The position numbers and the translations under genes are program-made. The notes under the pieces were generated by a model. That model saw nothing but the letters and a program-made list of their open reading frames with translations, searched no databases and was not told the origin of the DNA. From assembly GCA_028872015.1 (NCBI GenBank), contig JAGWLO010000020.1, positions 1 through 51,282 on the forward strand: DNA of 51,282 nucleotides, read 5' to 3'. Source of the DNA: Burkholderiales bacterium (GTDB lineage: Bacteria; Pseudomonadota; Gammaproteobacteria; Burkholderiales; Burkholderiaceae_C). Position 1 is the stretch's first letter, and the number at the start of each line of letters is the position of its first letter. Below, one piece after another: positions 1 to 8,889 of this stretch.

Positions 1-83
1 CCTTGCGCCGAGCCGACGGCCCCCAGGCCGGCCGCGAGGGCCAGCAGCGCCGAGCAGAGCTTCTTGATGATCGGGTGGGTCAT
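1..83 (-). CDS. Exported protein, N-terminal fragment (cut by left edge)
   Basis: An ATG at 83 on the minus strand opens a frame that runs off the left edge. Only 27 codons are visible. They read as a classical Sec signal peptide: a short N-terminus with two lysines (MTHPIIKK), a hydrophobic Leu/Ala core, and a likely cleavage site at G-S-A before Q. The mature protein is outside the window, so the function cannot be given. A perfect 13-bp palindrome lies about 140 bases upstream and could be its operator. I see no clear Shine-Dalgarno sequence. Confidence 0.6.
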   Translation of the reverse strand, partial: MTHPIIKKLCSALLALAAGLGAVGSAQ

Positions 84-221
84 GACAGCATGGAGGTTGC
101 GGGCGTGAGCGCCAATGGAGCGCAGGACGCAAATCGCATGCCGCAAGCCGGGCGCGCGGCCGCAAGCCCTTGATCCGATGGAGCTTTCACCTGGCGCCGG
201 GCCTTGGTCGACCAGCTGGTA

Positions 222-234
222 TACATCTGATGTA
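222..234. promoter_or_regulatory. Perfect 13-bp palindrome, possible operator
   Basis: TACATCTGATGTA is a perfect inverted repeat around one central base. It sits in an AT-richer patch (GTATACATCTGATGTAAGC) in the 240-base gap between the left-edge exported protein and the GGDEF/EAL gene. GntR-family operators often look like this, and the GTATAC core is typical of them. Its position suits control of the left-edge gene. No regulator gene is in view, so the assignment is inference. Nothing else recognisable is in 84-323. Confidence 0.35.
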
Positions 235-323
235 AGCAAAAGCGACACCGGGTTGGCCCCAGGGGGCAGCAGCCCCGGACGCCGGCCCGGCCGCAGACCC
301 GGCTTGTCGCGCCTCGGCCAACC

Positions 324-3146
324 TCAGGCGGGCATCGGGGCGGGCATCAAGGCGGGCGCCGGCGACGCGGCCGCGACCTTCGCGCGCAGCTCTCGCGTGA
401 ACCCGGGAATGTCGGCGGGGTCCATCGGCCGGCCGAGCAGGAAGCCCTGGATGGACGTGCAACCGGCCCGGCGCAGGAATTCGAGCTGCGCCGGGGTCTC
501 CACGCCTTCGGCCACCACCTGCTTGCCGAGCGCCGCGCACATGGCGAGGATGGACTCGGCCAGGCGGCAGGCGGCCGGCTCATCCGGCAGCCCGGTGACG
601 AAGGCGCGGTCGATCTTCACGGTGTGGATCGGGTAGGCGCGCAGGTAGCTCAGCGACGAGTAGCCGGTGCCGAAGTCGTCCAGCGCCAGGCGCACGCCCA
701 GGCCGACGATGTCCGAGAGCGTGGCGGCCAGTTCGCCGCCCTGGGCGAGGACGCTCTCCGTGATCTCCAGCTGCAGCTGCCGGCCGTCCATGCCGCTGTC
801 GCTCAGGGCGGCGCCGAGCGTGGCCAGGTAGCCGGGCTCGCGGAGCTGGCGGACGGACACGTTGACCGAGAGGTAGCTCAGCCTCGTGCCTTCGGCGCGC
901 CATCGGGCGAACTGCGCACAGGCGCGGCGCAGCACCCACTCGCCGAGCTGCACGATGAGCCCCGTCTCCTCCGCCACCGGCACGAAGACATGCGGCGGCA
1001 CCCAGGGCGCCGCGCCCTGGCCGGGCCAGCGCAACAAGGCCTCGACGCCGACGGCCCCGTCGGCCGCGCAGGAGACGATCGGCTGGTAGTGCAGCCGGAA
1101 CGCCTGTTGCGCCCAGGCGCGGTGGATGTCGGCCTCCAGGCTCACCCGTTCGAGCAGGCTGCGCTGCATGGCGGCCTGGAAGTACACGGCGCGCCCGCGC
1201 CCGGCCTCCTTGGCCTGGTACATCGCGATGTCGCCCGCCTTGAGCAGCTCCTCCAGGCTCGTCCCGTCGGCGGGGAACACCGTGATGCCGATGCTGGCCG
1301 ACACGTGGTGTTCCCGGCCGTCGATCAGGTACGGGCGCTGCAGGTCGGCCAGCAGGCGGTCGACCCGCTGCCGGACGCTGTCGGGATCGGCGATGCAGGG
1401 CAGCAAGACCGCGAACTCGTCGCCGCCGAGCCGGGCGACGCTCTGGTCCGCGTCGGCGCCGGCGGTCAGCCGCTCTCCGACGATGCGCAGCAGGCAGTCC
1501 CCGGCCGTGTGCCCAGCGGTGTCGTTGACACGCTTGAAATGGTCGAGGTCGAGGTACAGCAGGCTGCCCATCCCCTGCGCTTGCACGGCACTGTCCACGG
1601 CGGCGCGGACCCGGCCCGCGAACACGTACCGGTTCTGCAGACCCGTCAGCGCATCGAAATGGGCCTGGCGGTACAGGCGCGCGGACTGCTCCAGATTGGC
1701 CAGGATGAGCGAGAGCCGGTCGGCGAAGTCGACGATCCCGATCGCCGAGTCGCCCCGGTCCCCGCGGTCGCCCGCCGAGCCGATGCAGAGCACGCCTGCG
1801 AAGTGCGCACCGTGCTGCAGCGGCTGCAGGCGCAGGGTCTGGATGCCTGGCGTGGCCTGCGGCAGGAGGCCGGCGAGCCCGACGGCCGCGGCGGCATCCA
1901 CCAGGGGCGGTGGCGACTGCGCGCAGACCGCGCCCAGGGCGGCCCGGTCGGCGCGGATGCGCCGCACCGGCAGCCGGCCCGGCTCGTGGGCGAAGAAGTC
2001 GTAGGCGCGGGCGTGGGTGTCCGAGTCCGGGTCGAAGAGGATCACGCTGACGCTGTCGCAGGCCAGGATGCCCGCGATCCGCGGCAGCAGCGCATCCAGG
2101 ATCAGCTCCAGCTCGGGCGCGTGCAGCAGCAGCCGATCGACCTCCGCCAGGGTCTCCAGGGCCGAGAACTGCCGCTTCAGGTGCTGCGCCATCGTGTCGA
2201 ACGAAGCGGCGAGGTCGCCGAATTCATCGCCCCAGGCCATGCCCTGGAAAGCCTCGAAATCGCGTTGCGCCACGCGCCGGGTGGCCTGCGTCAGCTGGCC
2301 CAGCGGCCTGAGCTGGCGCCGGATCGAGTTCATCGACAGCCAGGCGATCAGCAGAAAGGTCAGGACGATGAATCCGGCGAACACCGGGTAGGCGTTGCCA
2401 CGGCCGTCGAGCAGCGAGACGCGGGGCGCCATCGCCTCCAGGCGCCATGACGGCGAGGAGAATCGGCTGCCCAGGAAGAGCTCCCAGGAGCGGTGCAGCC
2501 AGCCCGACGCGGCCGGTGCGGGCGGCCGCTGGCCGGCCGCAAAGACCTCTCGGCCGTGCGGGCCGAACACCTGCAGGCCGGCATCGGCGGCGAACTCGTC
2601 CGCCGCGGCCCACAGCCAGGACGGAGCCACCTCGGCGTAGAGCCAGGCCCCGCTGGGCAGGCGGCGCACCAGCAGCACCTGCGGCCGGCCTGCGCCGTCG
2701 AGTTGCCAGAGCAGCACCGGCGCGCCGGCCGCCAGGGCCTGCTGCTGCTTGCCACTGGGCTGCGGCAGCCCGGCAGCCTGGCCCCGAAAGTCCTGGTCCG
2801 GCCGCACGCTGCGCACGCGGCGCACCCAGGGCAGCCGGGCAACGCGCTCCTGCACGGCCTCATCGGTGGCTCCCGGCAGGCGGATGATGCCGCGCAGCAC
2901 GTCGTCGGCGCCGCCCAGGCGGGCGAAGACGGTCATGCCGAAGCTGCGCACATCGCCGTCGAGGCTGTGGGCCTGCGCCCGGCTCAATTCGGCGTCGAAG
3001 GCGCGGTAGAGCATCACCGCGCACAGGCCCAGCGGGATGAGCGCGCTGACGACGAACAGCGTCAGCACGCGCCGGCCGATCCGGCTCTTCAGCAGCGACG
3101 CGGCGGGCGCGGCGTCGCCGGTCTCAGTAGTTCGACGCCAGGCCAA
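324..3146 (-). CDS. Membrane-bound GGDEF/EAL c-di-GMP turnover protein
   Basis: This 940-residue protein is likely to make and/or break cyclic di-GMP at the inner membrane. A transmembrane helix at about 27-48 and a second near 255-275 enclose a periplasmic sensor of about 200 residues. Then come a HAMP linker (about 276-335), a GAF-like domain (about 340-485), GGDEF (about 490-660) and EAL (about 670-925). The cyclase signature is intact (RLGGDEF), but no RxxD inhibitory site precedes it. The EAL domain keeps VEALLRW, LEITES, DDFGTGYSS, KIDRAF and VAEGVET, so both activities are possible. The start is TTG and lies 23 bases inside the end of the pilin gene; the first ATG falls inside the first membrane helix. 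The overlap suggests coupled translation with the pilin gene. The sensed signal is unknown. Confidence 0.9.
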   Translation of the reverse strand: MAWRRTTETGDAAPAASLLKSRIGRRVLTLFVVSALIPLGLCAVMLYRAFDAELSRAQAHSLDGDVRSFGMTVFARLGGADDVLRGIIRLPGATDEAVQERVARLPWVRRVRSVRPDQDFRGQAAGLPQPSGKQQQALAAGAPVLLWQLDGAGRPQVLLVRRLPSGAWLYAEVAPSWLWAAADEFAADAGLQVFGPHGREVFAAGQRPPAPAASGWLHRSWELFLGSRFSSPSWRLEAMAPRVSLLDGRGNAYPVFAGFIVLTFLLIAWLSMNSIRRQLRPLGQLTQATRRVAQRDFEAFQGMAWGDEFGDLAASFDTMAQHLKRQFSALETLAEVDRLLLHAPELELILDALLPRIAGILACDSVSVILFDPDSDTHARAYDFFAHEPGRLPVRRIRADRAALGAVCAQSPPPLVDAAAAVGLAGLLPQATPGIQTLRLQPLQHGAHFAGVLCIGSAGDRGDRGDSAIGIVDFADRLSLILANLEQSARLYRQAHFDALTGLQNRYVFAGRVRAAVDSAVQAQGMGSLLYLDLDHFKRVNDTAGHTAGDCLLRIVGERLTAGADADQSVARLGGDEFAVLLPCIADPDSVRQRVDRLLADLQRPYLIDGREHHVSASIGITVFPADGTSLEELLKAGDIAMYQAKEAGRGRAVYFQAAMQRSLLERVSLEADIHRAWAQQAFRLHYQPIVSCAADGAVGVEALLRWPGQGAAPWVPPHVFVPVAEETGLIVQLGEWVLRRACAQFARWRAEGTRLSYLSVNVSVRQLREPGYLATLGAALSDSGMDGRQLQLEITESVLAQGGELAATLSDIVGLGVRLALDDFGTGYSSLSYLRAYPIHTVKIDRAFVTGLPDEPAACRLAESILAMCAALGKQVVAEGVETPAQLEFLRRAGCTSIQGFLLGRPMDPADIPGFTRELRAKVAAASPAPALMPAPMPA

Positions 3147-3621
3147 TGTAGTTGCCGTCGTTGGCCAGAATCACGTCGTCCTTGCTCATGGCCGCCGTCA
3201 GCGGCGGTCTGCTCTGCCCATCCGCACCGACACTGTAGAGGTCGTACTGGGTGTTGATCGGCACGAGGTTCTTGTCCTTGCGCATCTGGGCATGGCCCCG
3301 CAGGCCGGTGAAGTTGAGATACACATAAGGCCGCCCCCAGGGGTCGAGGACGGTGTCCGCGTGGATGGCGGCGAGATCCGGCGGCAGGGCGTTGTTGACG
3401 GTGACGTACTGGCTGATCCGCTGTTGGATCAGCATGATGTCGGCCGAGGCGGCCGCCACCCTGGCGGTCTGGACATGCTGCTGGTAGGCCGGCAAGGCGA
3501 TGGCCGCGAGGATCGCGACGATGGCCATCGCAATCACCAATTCGAGCAGCGTGAAGCCGCGGCCGCGGTCAGGATCGGCGGCGCTCGGCCCACACGTTGA
3601 GACTGCTTTCGAGAAGTTCAT
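3124..3621 (-). CDS. Prepilin-type (GspG/PilE-like) protein
   Basis: This small type IV pilin-like protein has about 165 residues. After a basic leader comes the prepilin peptidase site GRG^FTLLELVIAMAIVAILAA, with Phe as the first mature residue and Glu at +5, followed by the usual hydrophobic helix. Later, DPWGRPYVYLNF resembles the DPWG motif of major pseudopilins (GspG). I chose ATG 3621 because GGGGA lies a few bases upstream; ATG 3633 (MGTGMNF) is the alternative. No other pilus or type II secretion gene is near, so it is an orphan whose assembly machine must be elsewhere. It is followed, with a 23-base overlap, by the GGDEF/EAL gene. A link between a pilus-like fibre and c-di-GMP is plausible but inferred. 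Confidence 0.8.
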   Translation of the reverse strand: MNFSKAVSTCGPSAADPDRGRGFTLLELVIAMAIVAILAAIALPAYQQHVQTARVAAASADIMLIQQRISQYVTVNNALPPDLAAIHADTVLDPWGRPYVYLNFTGLRGHAQMRKDKNLVPINTQYDLYSVGADGQSRPPLTAAMSKDDVILANDGNYIGLASNY

Positions 3622-3773
3622 TCCAGTCCCCATGAGCGCCCGCGCCTGGGCCTTCAGAGCCGCTTTGCCCGGCCCCCCGAGGGGGTATCGGCCGCCTCCG
3701 CGGGCCCTGAAGCAGCGTCGGCTGCGCAGACCTGCACGCCCGGAGCATCGCGGGTCGAGCCGTGATGCATCGC

Positions 3774-3790
3774 ACACCCCGACGGGGTGT
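3774..3790 (-). terminator. Hairpin directly after rep stop codon
   Basis: A perfect 7-bp stem (ACACCCC / GGGGTGT) with a 3-base loop begins two bases after the rep stop codon on the minus strand. No T-run follows, so it is not a textbook intrinsic terminator; it may protect the 3' end or act with Rho. A second GC-rich hairpin (CCCCC/GGGGG, near 3672-3685) lies further down. The 150-base gap before the pilin gene otherwise looks like non-coding spacer. Confidence 0.35.
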
Positions 3791-3791
3791 C

Positions 3792-5894
3792 TCAGGCCCT
3801 GCCGGTGCCCATGCCTGCTTTGGACGGGTTCGCCGCGTTGTCGGCGTCGGCCAGCTTGGCCACCAGACCGGCGCGCAGCTTCTTCAGCCGCTCGCGCGGG
3901 TCGCCCCGGTCCACCGCCTCTTCGAGCTTCATCTCCTGGACGAAGCGGCTGGGCACGCCCTGCACCGTGTCGCGGCCGCGCTTGCGCCGCTTCAGCGTGC
4001 TGACCACCAGCGTGCGTCGCGCGCGCGTGATGCCCACGTACATCAGGCGCCGCTCTTCCTCGATGCGCTCGGGGGTGAGCTCGCTGTCCTTGTCGTCGCT
4101 GCCGCTGCGAAAGGGCAGCAGGCCTTCGTTGACGCCGGCCAGCATCACGTGCGGCCACTCCAGGCCCTTGGCCGCGTGCAGCGTGCTCAGCGTCACCACG
4201 TCCTGCTCGTCGGCGCGGTCGGCCAGGCTCAGGATGACGGCGATCGTCTGCGCCACCTGCAGCACGCTGTGGCGCTCGGCTTCGAAGCTGCTGCCCAGCT
4301 CCTGCGTCACCTGGCCGCCGCAGCGCTTGGCGATCCAGTCGACGAACTCGAGCACGTTGCCCCAGCGTGCGGCAGCCAGCTTCTCGCTGTCCTCGCCGTC
4401 GTGCAGGTGCTGCTCGTAGCCGATGTCCTTCAGCCAGCCCAGCAGCAGGGCCTTCGCCTCCTCGGCGCCGGTGGTGTGGCGCGCGCGGTGCTCCAGGTCG
4501 TTGACCTCGCGGCCGAAGGCCTGCAGCGCATCGACCGCCTTGCCCTTCAACGACAGCGCCAGGTTGGGCGAGAACAGGGCCTCGAACAGGCTGAGCTTCC
4601 ACTTCGACGCGAACTCGCCCAGGGCGCCCAGCGTCTGGTGCCCGATGCCGCGCTTGGGCGTGGCGACGGCGCGCAGGAAGGCCGGGTCGTCGTCGGGGTT
4701 CACGAGCAGGCGCAGCCAGGCGCACAGGTCCTTGATCTCGGCGCGGTCGAAGTAGCTCTGCCCGCCCGAGACCCGGTAGGGGATCTGCGCCGCGCGCAGC
4801 TTCTGCTCGAACACCCGCGCCTGGTGGTTGGCGCGGTACAGCACCGCGAAGTCGCCGAGCTTGTTGTTGCCGTCGGCGCTGCGCAGGGCCTGGATGCGCG
4901 CCACCGCGCGCTCGGCCTCGTGCTCCTCGCTGTCGCAGTCGATCAGGCGCACCGGCTCGCCGTCGCCGAACTCGCTCCACAGCTTCTTCTCGAACAGCTT
5001 GGGGTTGTTCGCGATCACCGCGTTGGCGGCGCGCAGGATGTGGCCGGTGCTGCGGTAGTTCTGCTCCAGCGCGATCAGCTTCAGCGCCGGGTAGTCCTGC
5101 GGCAGGCGCCGCAGGTTGTCGATCGTCGCGCCGCGCCAGCCGTAGATGCTCTGGTCGTCGTCGCCCACCGCGGTGAACAGGCCGCGGTCGCCGACCAGCG
5201 CCTTCAGCAGTTCGTACTGCACGGCGTTGGTGTCCTGCACCTCGTCGACCAGGATGTGGTGGAACTGCGCCTGCCAGCGGGCGCGCGCCTGGGCGTCGCG
5301 CTGCAGCAGCTTCAGCGGCAGGCCGATGAGGTCGTCGAAGTCCACCGCCTGGTAGGCCTGCAGCCGCTCCTCGTAGCGCCGCATCACGCGCGCGGCCACC
5401 TGCTCGTCGGCGTCGGCGGCCTGGCGCTCGGCACCGTCGGCGTCCAGGCCCTGGTTCTTCCACAGGCTGATCGCCCATTGCCAGCGCCGCGCCTGCGCCG
5501 CATCGGTGGTGCCGCCGGCATCGCGCATCAGGCCCAGCACGTCGTCGCTGTCCAGGATCGAGAAGTTGGGCTTCAGACCGATGCACTCGCCGTCGCTGCG
5601 CAGCAGGCGCACGCCCAGGCTGTGGAAGGTGCTCACCGCCAGGTCGCGCGCCGCGCGCGGGCCCACCAGCGCCTTCGCGCGCTCGCGCATCTCGGCCGCC
5701 GCCTTGTTGGTGAAGGTGATGGCCGCGATCTGCTTCGGCTCCAGCCCCGCCTGCAGCAGGCGCGCGATCTTGTGCACGATCACGCGCGTCTTGCCCGAGC
5801 CGGCGCCGGCCAGCACCAGGCAGGGCCCCGCCAGGTGGTGAACCGCCTCGTCCTGGGCACGGTTGAGGGACATCGGCGGGCTCGGGGTCGTCAT
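3792..5894 (-). CDS. rep: ATP-dependent DNA helicase Rep (SF1, UvrD family)
   Basis: This is a 3'-5' superfamily 1A helicase that helps replication forks past obstacles. From MSLNRAQDEAV the N-terminus closely follows E. coli Rep (MRLNPGQQQAV). The helicase motifs appear in order: AGAGSGKTR (Walker A, about 30), TFTNKAAAEM (Ia), VDEVQDTN (II), GDDDQSIYGWRGA (III), NYRST (IV), TLHAAKGLEW (V) and VGITRARRTL (VI). The 700-residue length fits Rep, usually about 670-700. The first ATG is at 5894; ATG 5873 matches the E. coli start better, and neither has a clear ribosome site. The gene stands alone and is divergent from the amino acid transporter operon. Confidence 0.93.
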   Translation of the reverse strand: MTTPSPPMSLNRAQDEAVHHLAGPCLVLAGAGSGKTRVIVHKIARLLQAGLEPKQIAAITFTNKAAAEMRERAKALVGPRAARDLAVSTFHSLGVRLLRSDGECIGLKPNFSILDSDDVLGLMRDAGGTTDAAQARRWQWAISLWKNQGLDADGAERQAADADEQVAARVMRRYEERLQAYQAVDFDDLIGLPLKLLQRDAQARARWQAQFHHILVDEVQDTNAVQYELLKALVGDRGLFTAVGDDDQSIYGWRGATIDNLRRLPQDYPALKLIALEQNYRSTGHILRAANAVIANNPKLFEKKLWSEFGDGEPVRLIDCDSEEHEAERAVARIQALRSADGNNKLGDFAVLYRANHQARVFEQKLRAAQIPYRVSGGQSYFDRAEIKDLCAWLRLLVNPDDDPAFLRAVATPKRGIGHQTLGALGEFASKWKLSLFEALFSPNLALSLKGKAVDALQAFGREVNDLEHRARHTTGAEEAKALLLGWLKDIGYEQHLHDGEDSEKLAAARWGNVLEFVDWIAKRCGGQVTQELGSSFEAERHSVLQVAQTIAVILSLADRADEQDVVTLSTLHAAKGLEWPHVMLAGVNEGLLPFRSGSDDKDSELTPERIEEERRLMYVGITRARRTLVVSTLKRRKRGRDTVQGVPSRFVQEMKLEEAVDRGDPRERLKKLRAGLVAKLADADNAANPSKAGMGTGRA

Positions 5895-5966
5895 GGCGGC
5901 GGCGGATCATAGGGGCCGGGCCACGCGCTAAAGTCGAGGGCTGCTCTCAACGACCCGGAGACAATC

Positions 5967-7133
5967 TTGACTTTCACGCCGCCGAAGCGCCGCATCCTCC
6001 AGCTCACCCTGCTCGCCTGCGCCATGTCCTGGGCCGGCGCGGCCCGGGCCGCCGACATCCGCCTGGGCGTGGCCGAGGCCCTGACGGGCGGCGCCGCGCA
6101 ATACGGGCAGAGCATCCGCAATGGCTTCCAGCTGGCGGCCGACCAGATCAACGCCGCCGGCGGCGTGGGCGGCGACAAGATCGCGCTCGTGGTCGAGGAC
6201 GAGCAAGGCAAGAAGGAGGAGGCGATCAACGCCTTCAAGAAGCTGATCTTCCAGGACAAGGTGCTGATGCTGTTCGGCCCCACGCTGTCGAACTCGGCCC
6301 AGGCCGCCGACCCGATCGCGCAGGCGGCCGGCGTGGTGGTGTTCGGCACCTCCAACACCGCCGACGGCATCACCTCGATCGGCGACCATGTGTTCCGCAA
6401 CTCGGTGACCGAGGCCGACGTGCTGCCGGTGACGCTGAAGACCGCGGTGGCGCACGCCCACATCAAGCGCGTGGCCGTGCTGTACGGCAACGACGACGTC
6501 TTCACCAAGAGCGGCTACGACAACTTCAAGAAGGCGCTGGAGGCGCTGAAGATCCCGGTCACCACGACCGAGACCTTCGCCAAGGGCGATGTCGACTTCA
6601 AGGCGCAGCTGACCAAGATCAAGGCCAGCCACCCCGACGCCATCGTGCTGTCGGCGCTGCTGGCCGAGGGCGCGCCGATCATGGTGCAGGCGCGCCAGCT
6701 GGGGCTGAACGTGCCCTTCATCGGCGGCAACGGCATGAACTCGGTCAAGGTGTTCGACCTGGCCAAGGGCGCCTCGGACGACCTGTGGATCGGCAGCCCC
6801 TGGTCGATCGAGAACCGCGCCCCGGCCAACAACAGCTTCATCGTGGCTTACACGCGCGCGTTCAAGTCGCCGCCCGACCAGTTCGCGGCCCAGGCCTACG
6901 ACGCGCTGCACATCGTGGCCGCGGCGCTGAAGCAGATCAAGCTCGGCCCCGACCTGGCGAAGAACCGCGCCGCCCTGCGCGACGCCCTGCCCGGCGTGAA
7001 GTGGGACGGCGCCACGGGCCCGTTCGCCTTCCGGCGCGTCACCGACAAGGCCGGCCGGCCCGCCGGCTACGACGCCGAGCAGACGCCCATCGTCAGCGTC
7101 ACCCGGGCCGGCCGCTACGAGATCGTGAAGTAA
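5967..7133 (+). CDS. livK: ABC transporter substrate-binding protein, LivK type
   Basis: This periplasmic binding protein has 388 residues and the branched-chain amino acid (type I, leucine-binding) fold. The signal peptide ends at ARA^ADIRLG. The mature start (IRLGVAEALTGGAAQYGQ, then a helix ending in INAAGGVGG) is diagnostic of the family. The start codon is TTG, with GGAG six bases upstream. It is the first of five closely packed transporter genes ending at 10414. The natural ligand may be a branched-chain amino acid, an amide or an aromatic compound, because this family has broadened widely in Burkholderiales; the sequence alone does not decide. Confidence 0.88.
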   Translation: MTFTPPKRRILQLTLLACAMSWAGAARAADIRLGVAEALTGGAAQYGQSIRNGFQLAADQINAAGGVGGDKIALVVEDEQGKKEEAINAFKKLIFQDKVLMLFGPTLSNSAQAADPIAQAAGVVVFGTSNTADGITSIGDHVFRNSVTEADVLPVTLKTAVAHAHIKRVAVLYGNDDVFTKSGYDNFKKALEALKIPVTTTETFAKGDVDFKAQLTKIKASHPDAIVLSALLAEGAPIMVQARQLGLNVPFIGGNGMNSVKVFDLAKGASDDLWIGSPWSIENRAPANNSFIVAYTRAFKSPPDQFAAQAYDALHIVAAALKQIKLGPDLAKNRAALRDALPGVKWDGATGPFAFRRVTDKAGRPAGYDAEQTPIVSVTRAGRYEIVK

Positions 7134-7147
7134 GCGGCGCACCGCCC

Positions 7148-8029
7148 TTGCTCGCCCAGCAGCTCTTCAACGCCCTGTCGCTGGGCGGCGTGTACGCGCT
7201 GTTCGCGCTCGGCTTCACGCTGGTGTTCGGCGTGCTGGGCGTGATCAACCTGTCGCACGGCGCGGTGTTCATGCTCGGCGCCTATGCGGCGCTGCAGGCC
7301 GCCACGCGGCTGCACTGGCCGCTGGCCGCGGCGCTGGCCTTCGCCTTCGCGTTCTCGGGCGCCGTGGGGCTGCTGATCGACGTGCTGGTGCTGCGGCCGC
7401 TGCGCGCGCGCGAGGCGCCGCACCTGATCCCGATGATCGCCACCATCGGCGTGGGCATCGCGCTCAACAGCCTGGTGCAGGGCCTGTTCGGGGCCCAGAA
7501 CCAGCGCTTCCCGACCGAGCTGCTGCCGCAGCAGACGCTGCACATCGCCGGGCTCGACGTGACGGCGCTCGAGCTGGGCATCATCCTGCTGGCCTTCGTG
7601 CTGATGGCGGTGCTGCTGCTGGCGCTGCGCAGCACGCAGCTCGGCCGCGCGCTGCGGGCCATCGCCGAGTCGCCCCGCGCCGCGCGGCTGCTGGGCATCG
7701 ACGTCGAGGGCCTGTTCATGCTGACCTCCTTCGTCGCCGCCGGCCTGGGCGGCGTGGCCGGCGTGCTGATCGGCCTGTACTCGAACGCGCTGTTCCCGCT
7801 GATGGGCCAGCCCATGCTGCACAAGGGCATCGCGGTGATCATCCTGGGCGGCATGGGCGACATCCGCGGCGCGATGCTGGCCGGCCTGTTCCTGGGCTTC
7901 GCCGAGGTGCTGTCGGTGGCCTACATCGGCTCGACCATGCGCGACGCGGTGGGCTTCGGGCTGCTGTTCCTGGTGCTGCTGGTGCGCCCGAAAGGCCTGT
8001 TCGGGAGCCTGCAGGAGCGCAAGGTCTGA
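7148..8029 (+). CDS. livH: ABC transporter permease, LivH type
   Basis: This is the inner-membrane permease of the branched-chain amino acid type transporter (293 residues). It opens with QQLFNALSLGGVYALFALGFTLVFGV and has the usual INLSHGAVFMLGAY segment and multiple hydrophobic helices. I chose the TTG at 7148, 14 bases after the livK stop, which gives the normal family length; the open frame further upstream overlaps livK and is not expected to be translated. It should pair with LivM to form the membrane channel. Confidence 0.9.
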   Translation: MLAQQLFNALSLGGVYALFALGFTLVFGVLGVINLSHGAVFMLGAYAALQAATRLHWPLAAALAFAFAFSGAVGLLIDVLVLRPLRAREAPHLIPMIATIGVGIALNSLVQGLFGAQNQRFPTELLPQQTLHIAGLDVTALELGIILLAFVLMAVLLLALRSTQLGRALRAIAESPRAARLLGIDVEGLFMLTSFVAAGLGGVAGVLIGLYSNALFPLMGQPMLHKGIAVIILGGMGDIRGAMLAGLFLGFAEVLSVAYIGSTMRDAVGFGLLFLVLLVRPKGLFGSLQERKV

Positions 8030-8036
8030 GCACGAC

Positions 8037-8888
8037 ATGACCGACGCCCTGGCCAACTTCTGGTCGGTCTACAGCAACCTGGTGCTCACCCTGGGCACCA
8101 ACGCGCTGCTGGCGCTGTCGATCTACCTCACCCTGTCGTGCGGCATGCTGGCCATGGCCAATGCCGCCTTCATGGGCCTGGGGGCCTACACCTCGGCGCT
8201 GCTGACCCTGAACGCGGGCACGCCCTTCGCGCTGTCCATCGTCGCCGGCATGGCGCTGCCGGCGATGGTGGCCTGGGCCATCGGCAAGCCCACGCTGCGC
8301 CTGTCGGGCGTGTACCTGGCGATGGCCACGCTGGCCTTCGGCGAGGTGGTGCGCATCGCGATCCTCAACGCCGACGGCCTGACCGGCGGCGCGCTGGGGC
8401 TGAACGGCATCCCGCAGCTGACGCAGTGGTGGCAGGTGGTGCTGGCCCTGGTGCTGGCGCTGTTCGTGCTGGCGCGGCTGCGGCGCAGCAAGGCGGGCCG
8501 TGCCTTCGAGGCGATCAAGGAGGACGAGACCGCCGCCGGGCTGATGGGCATCGACGTCGGCGCGCACAAGATGGGGGCCTTCGTGCTGGGCGCAGCACTG
8601 GCCGGCCTGGCCGGCACGCTGAATGCGCACCTCACGTTCTTCATCGGGCCGAACGAGTTCGGCTTCGACCGCGGCGTCGACATCCTGACCATGACCATCC
8701 TGGGCGGCATCCACAGCCTGGCCGGGCCGGTGCTGGGCGCCTGCATCGTCACCCTGCTGCCCGAGCTGCTCAGCGGCCTGCGCGACTACCGGCTCATGGC
8801 CAACGGCCTGATCCTGGTGCTGATCGTGCTGTTCCTGCCGCGCGGCCTGTGGGACCCGGCGCGCCTGCGCCGCCTGTTCGGCCGCTGA
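8037..8888 (+). CDS. livM: ABC transporter permease, LivM type
   Basis: This is the second permease subunit (283 residues). It carries the family motif YLTLSCGMLAMANAAFMGLGAY near the N-terminus and GLMGIDVGAHKMGAFVLGAALAG in the cytoplasmic coupling region, followed by the NEFGFDRGVDILTMTILGG segment. The ATG lies seven bases after livH, and livG begins one base after its stop, so the three genes are clearly one transcript. LivM proteins often carry an N-terminal extension; this one is a short version. Confidence 0.9.
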   Translation: MTDALANFWSVYSNLVLTLGTNALLALSIYLTLSCGMLAMANAAFMGLGAYTSALLTLNAGTPFALSIVAGMALPAMVAWAIGKPTLRLSGVYLAMATLAFGEVVRIAILNADGLTGGALGLNGIPQLTQWWQVVLALVLALFVLARLRRSKAGRAFEAIKEDETAAGLMGIDVGAHKMGAFVLGAALAGLAGTLNAHLTFFIGPNEFGFDRGVDILTMTILGGIHSLAGPVLGACIVTLLPELLSGLRDYRLMANGLILVLIVLFLPRGLWDPARLRRLFGR

Positions 8889-8889
8889 G

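Noticed and set aside
3650..3770. Possible dispersed intergenic repeat between the pilin and rep genes
   Set aside because: It contains GC hairpins of a kind common in Burkholderiales spacers, but I found no convincing second copy in this window.
3634..5910. Long minus-strand frame that extends the pilin N-terminus through the rep gene
   Set aside because: The upstream part is a frame-shifted reading of rep. The real pilin starts at the ATG with the ribosome site near 3621, just before the prepilin leader.
6785..7147. Upstream extension of livH inside livK
   Set aside because: The added residues are a frame-shifted reading of livK; family length and the first membrane helix support the TTG at 7148.
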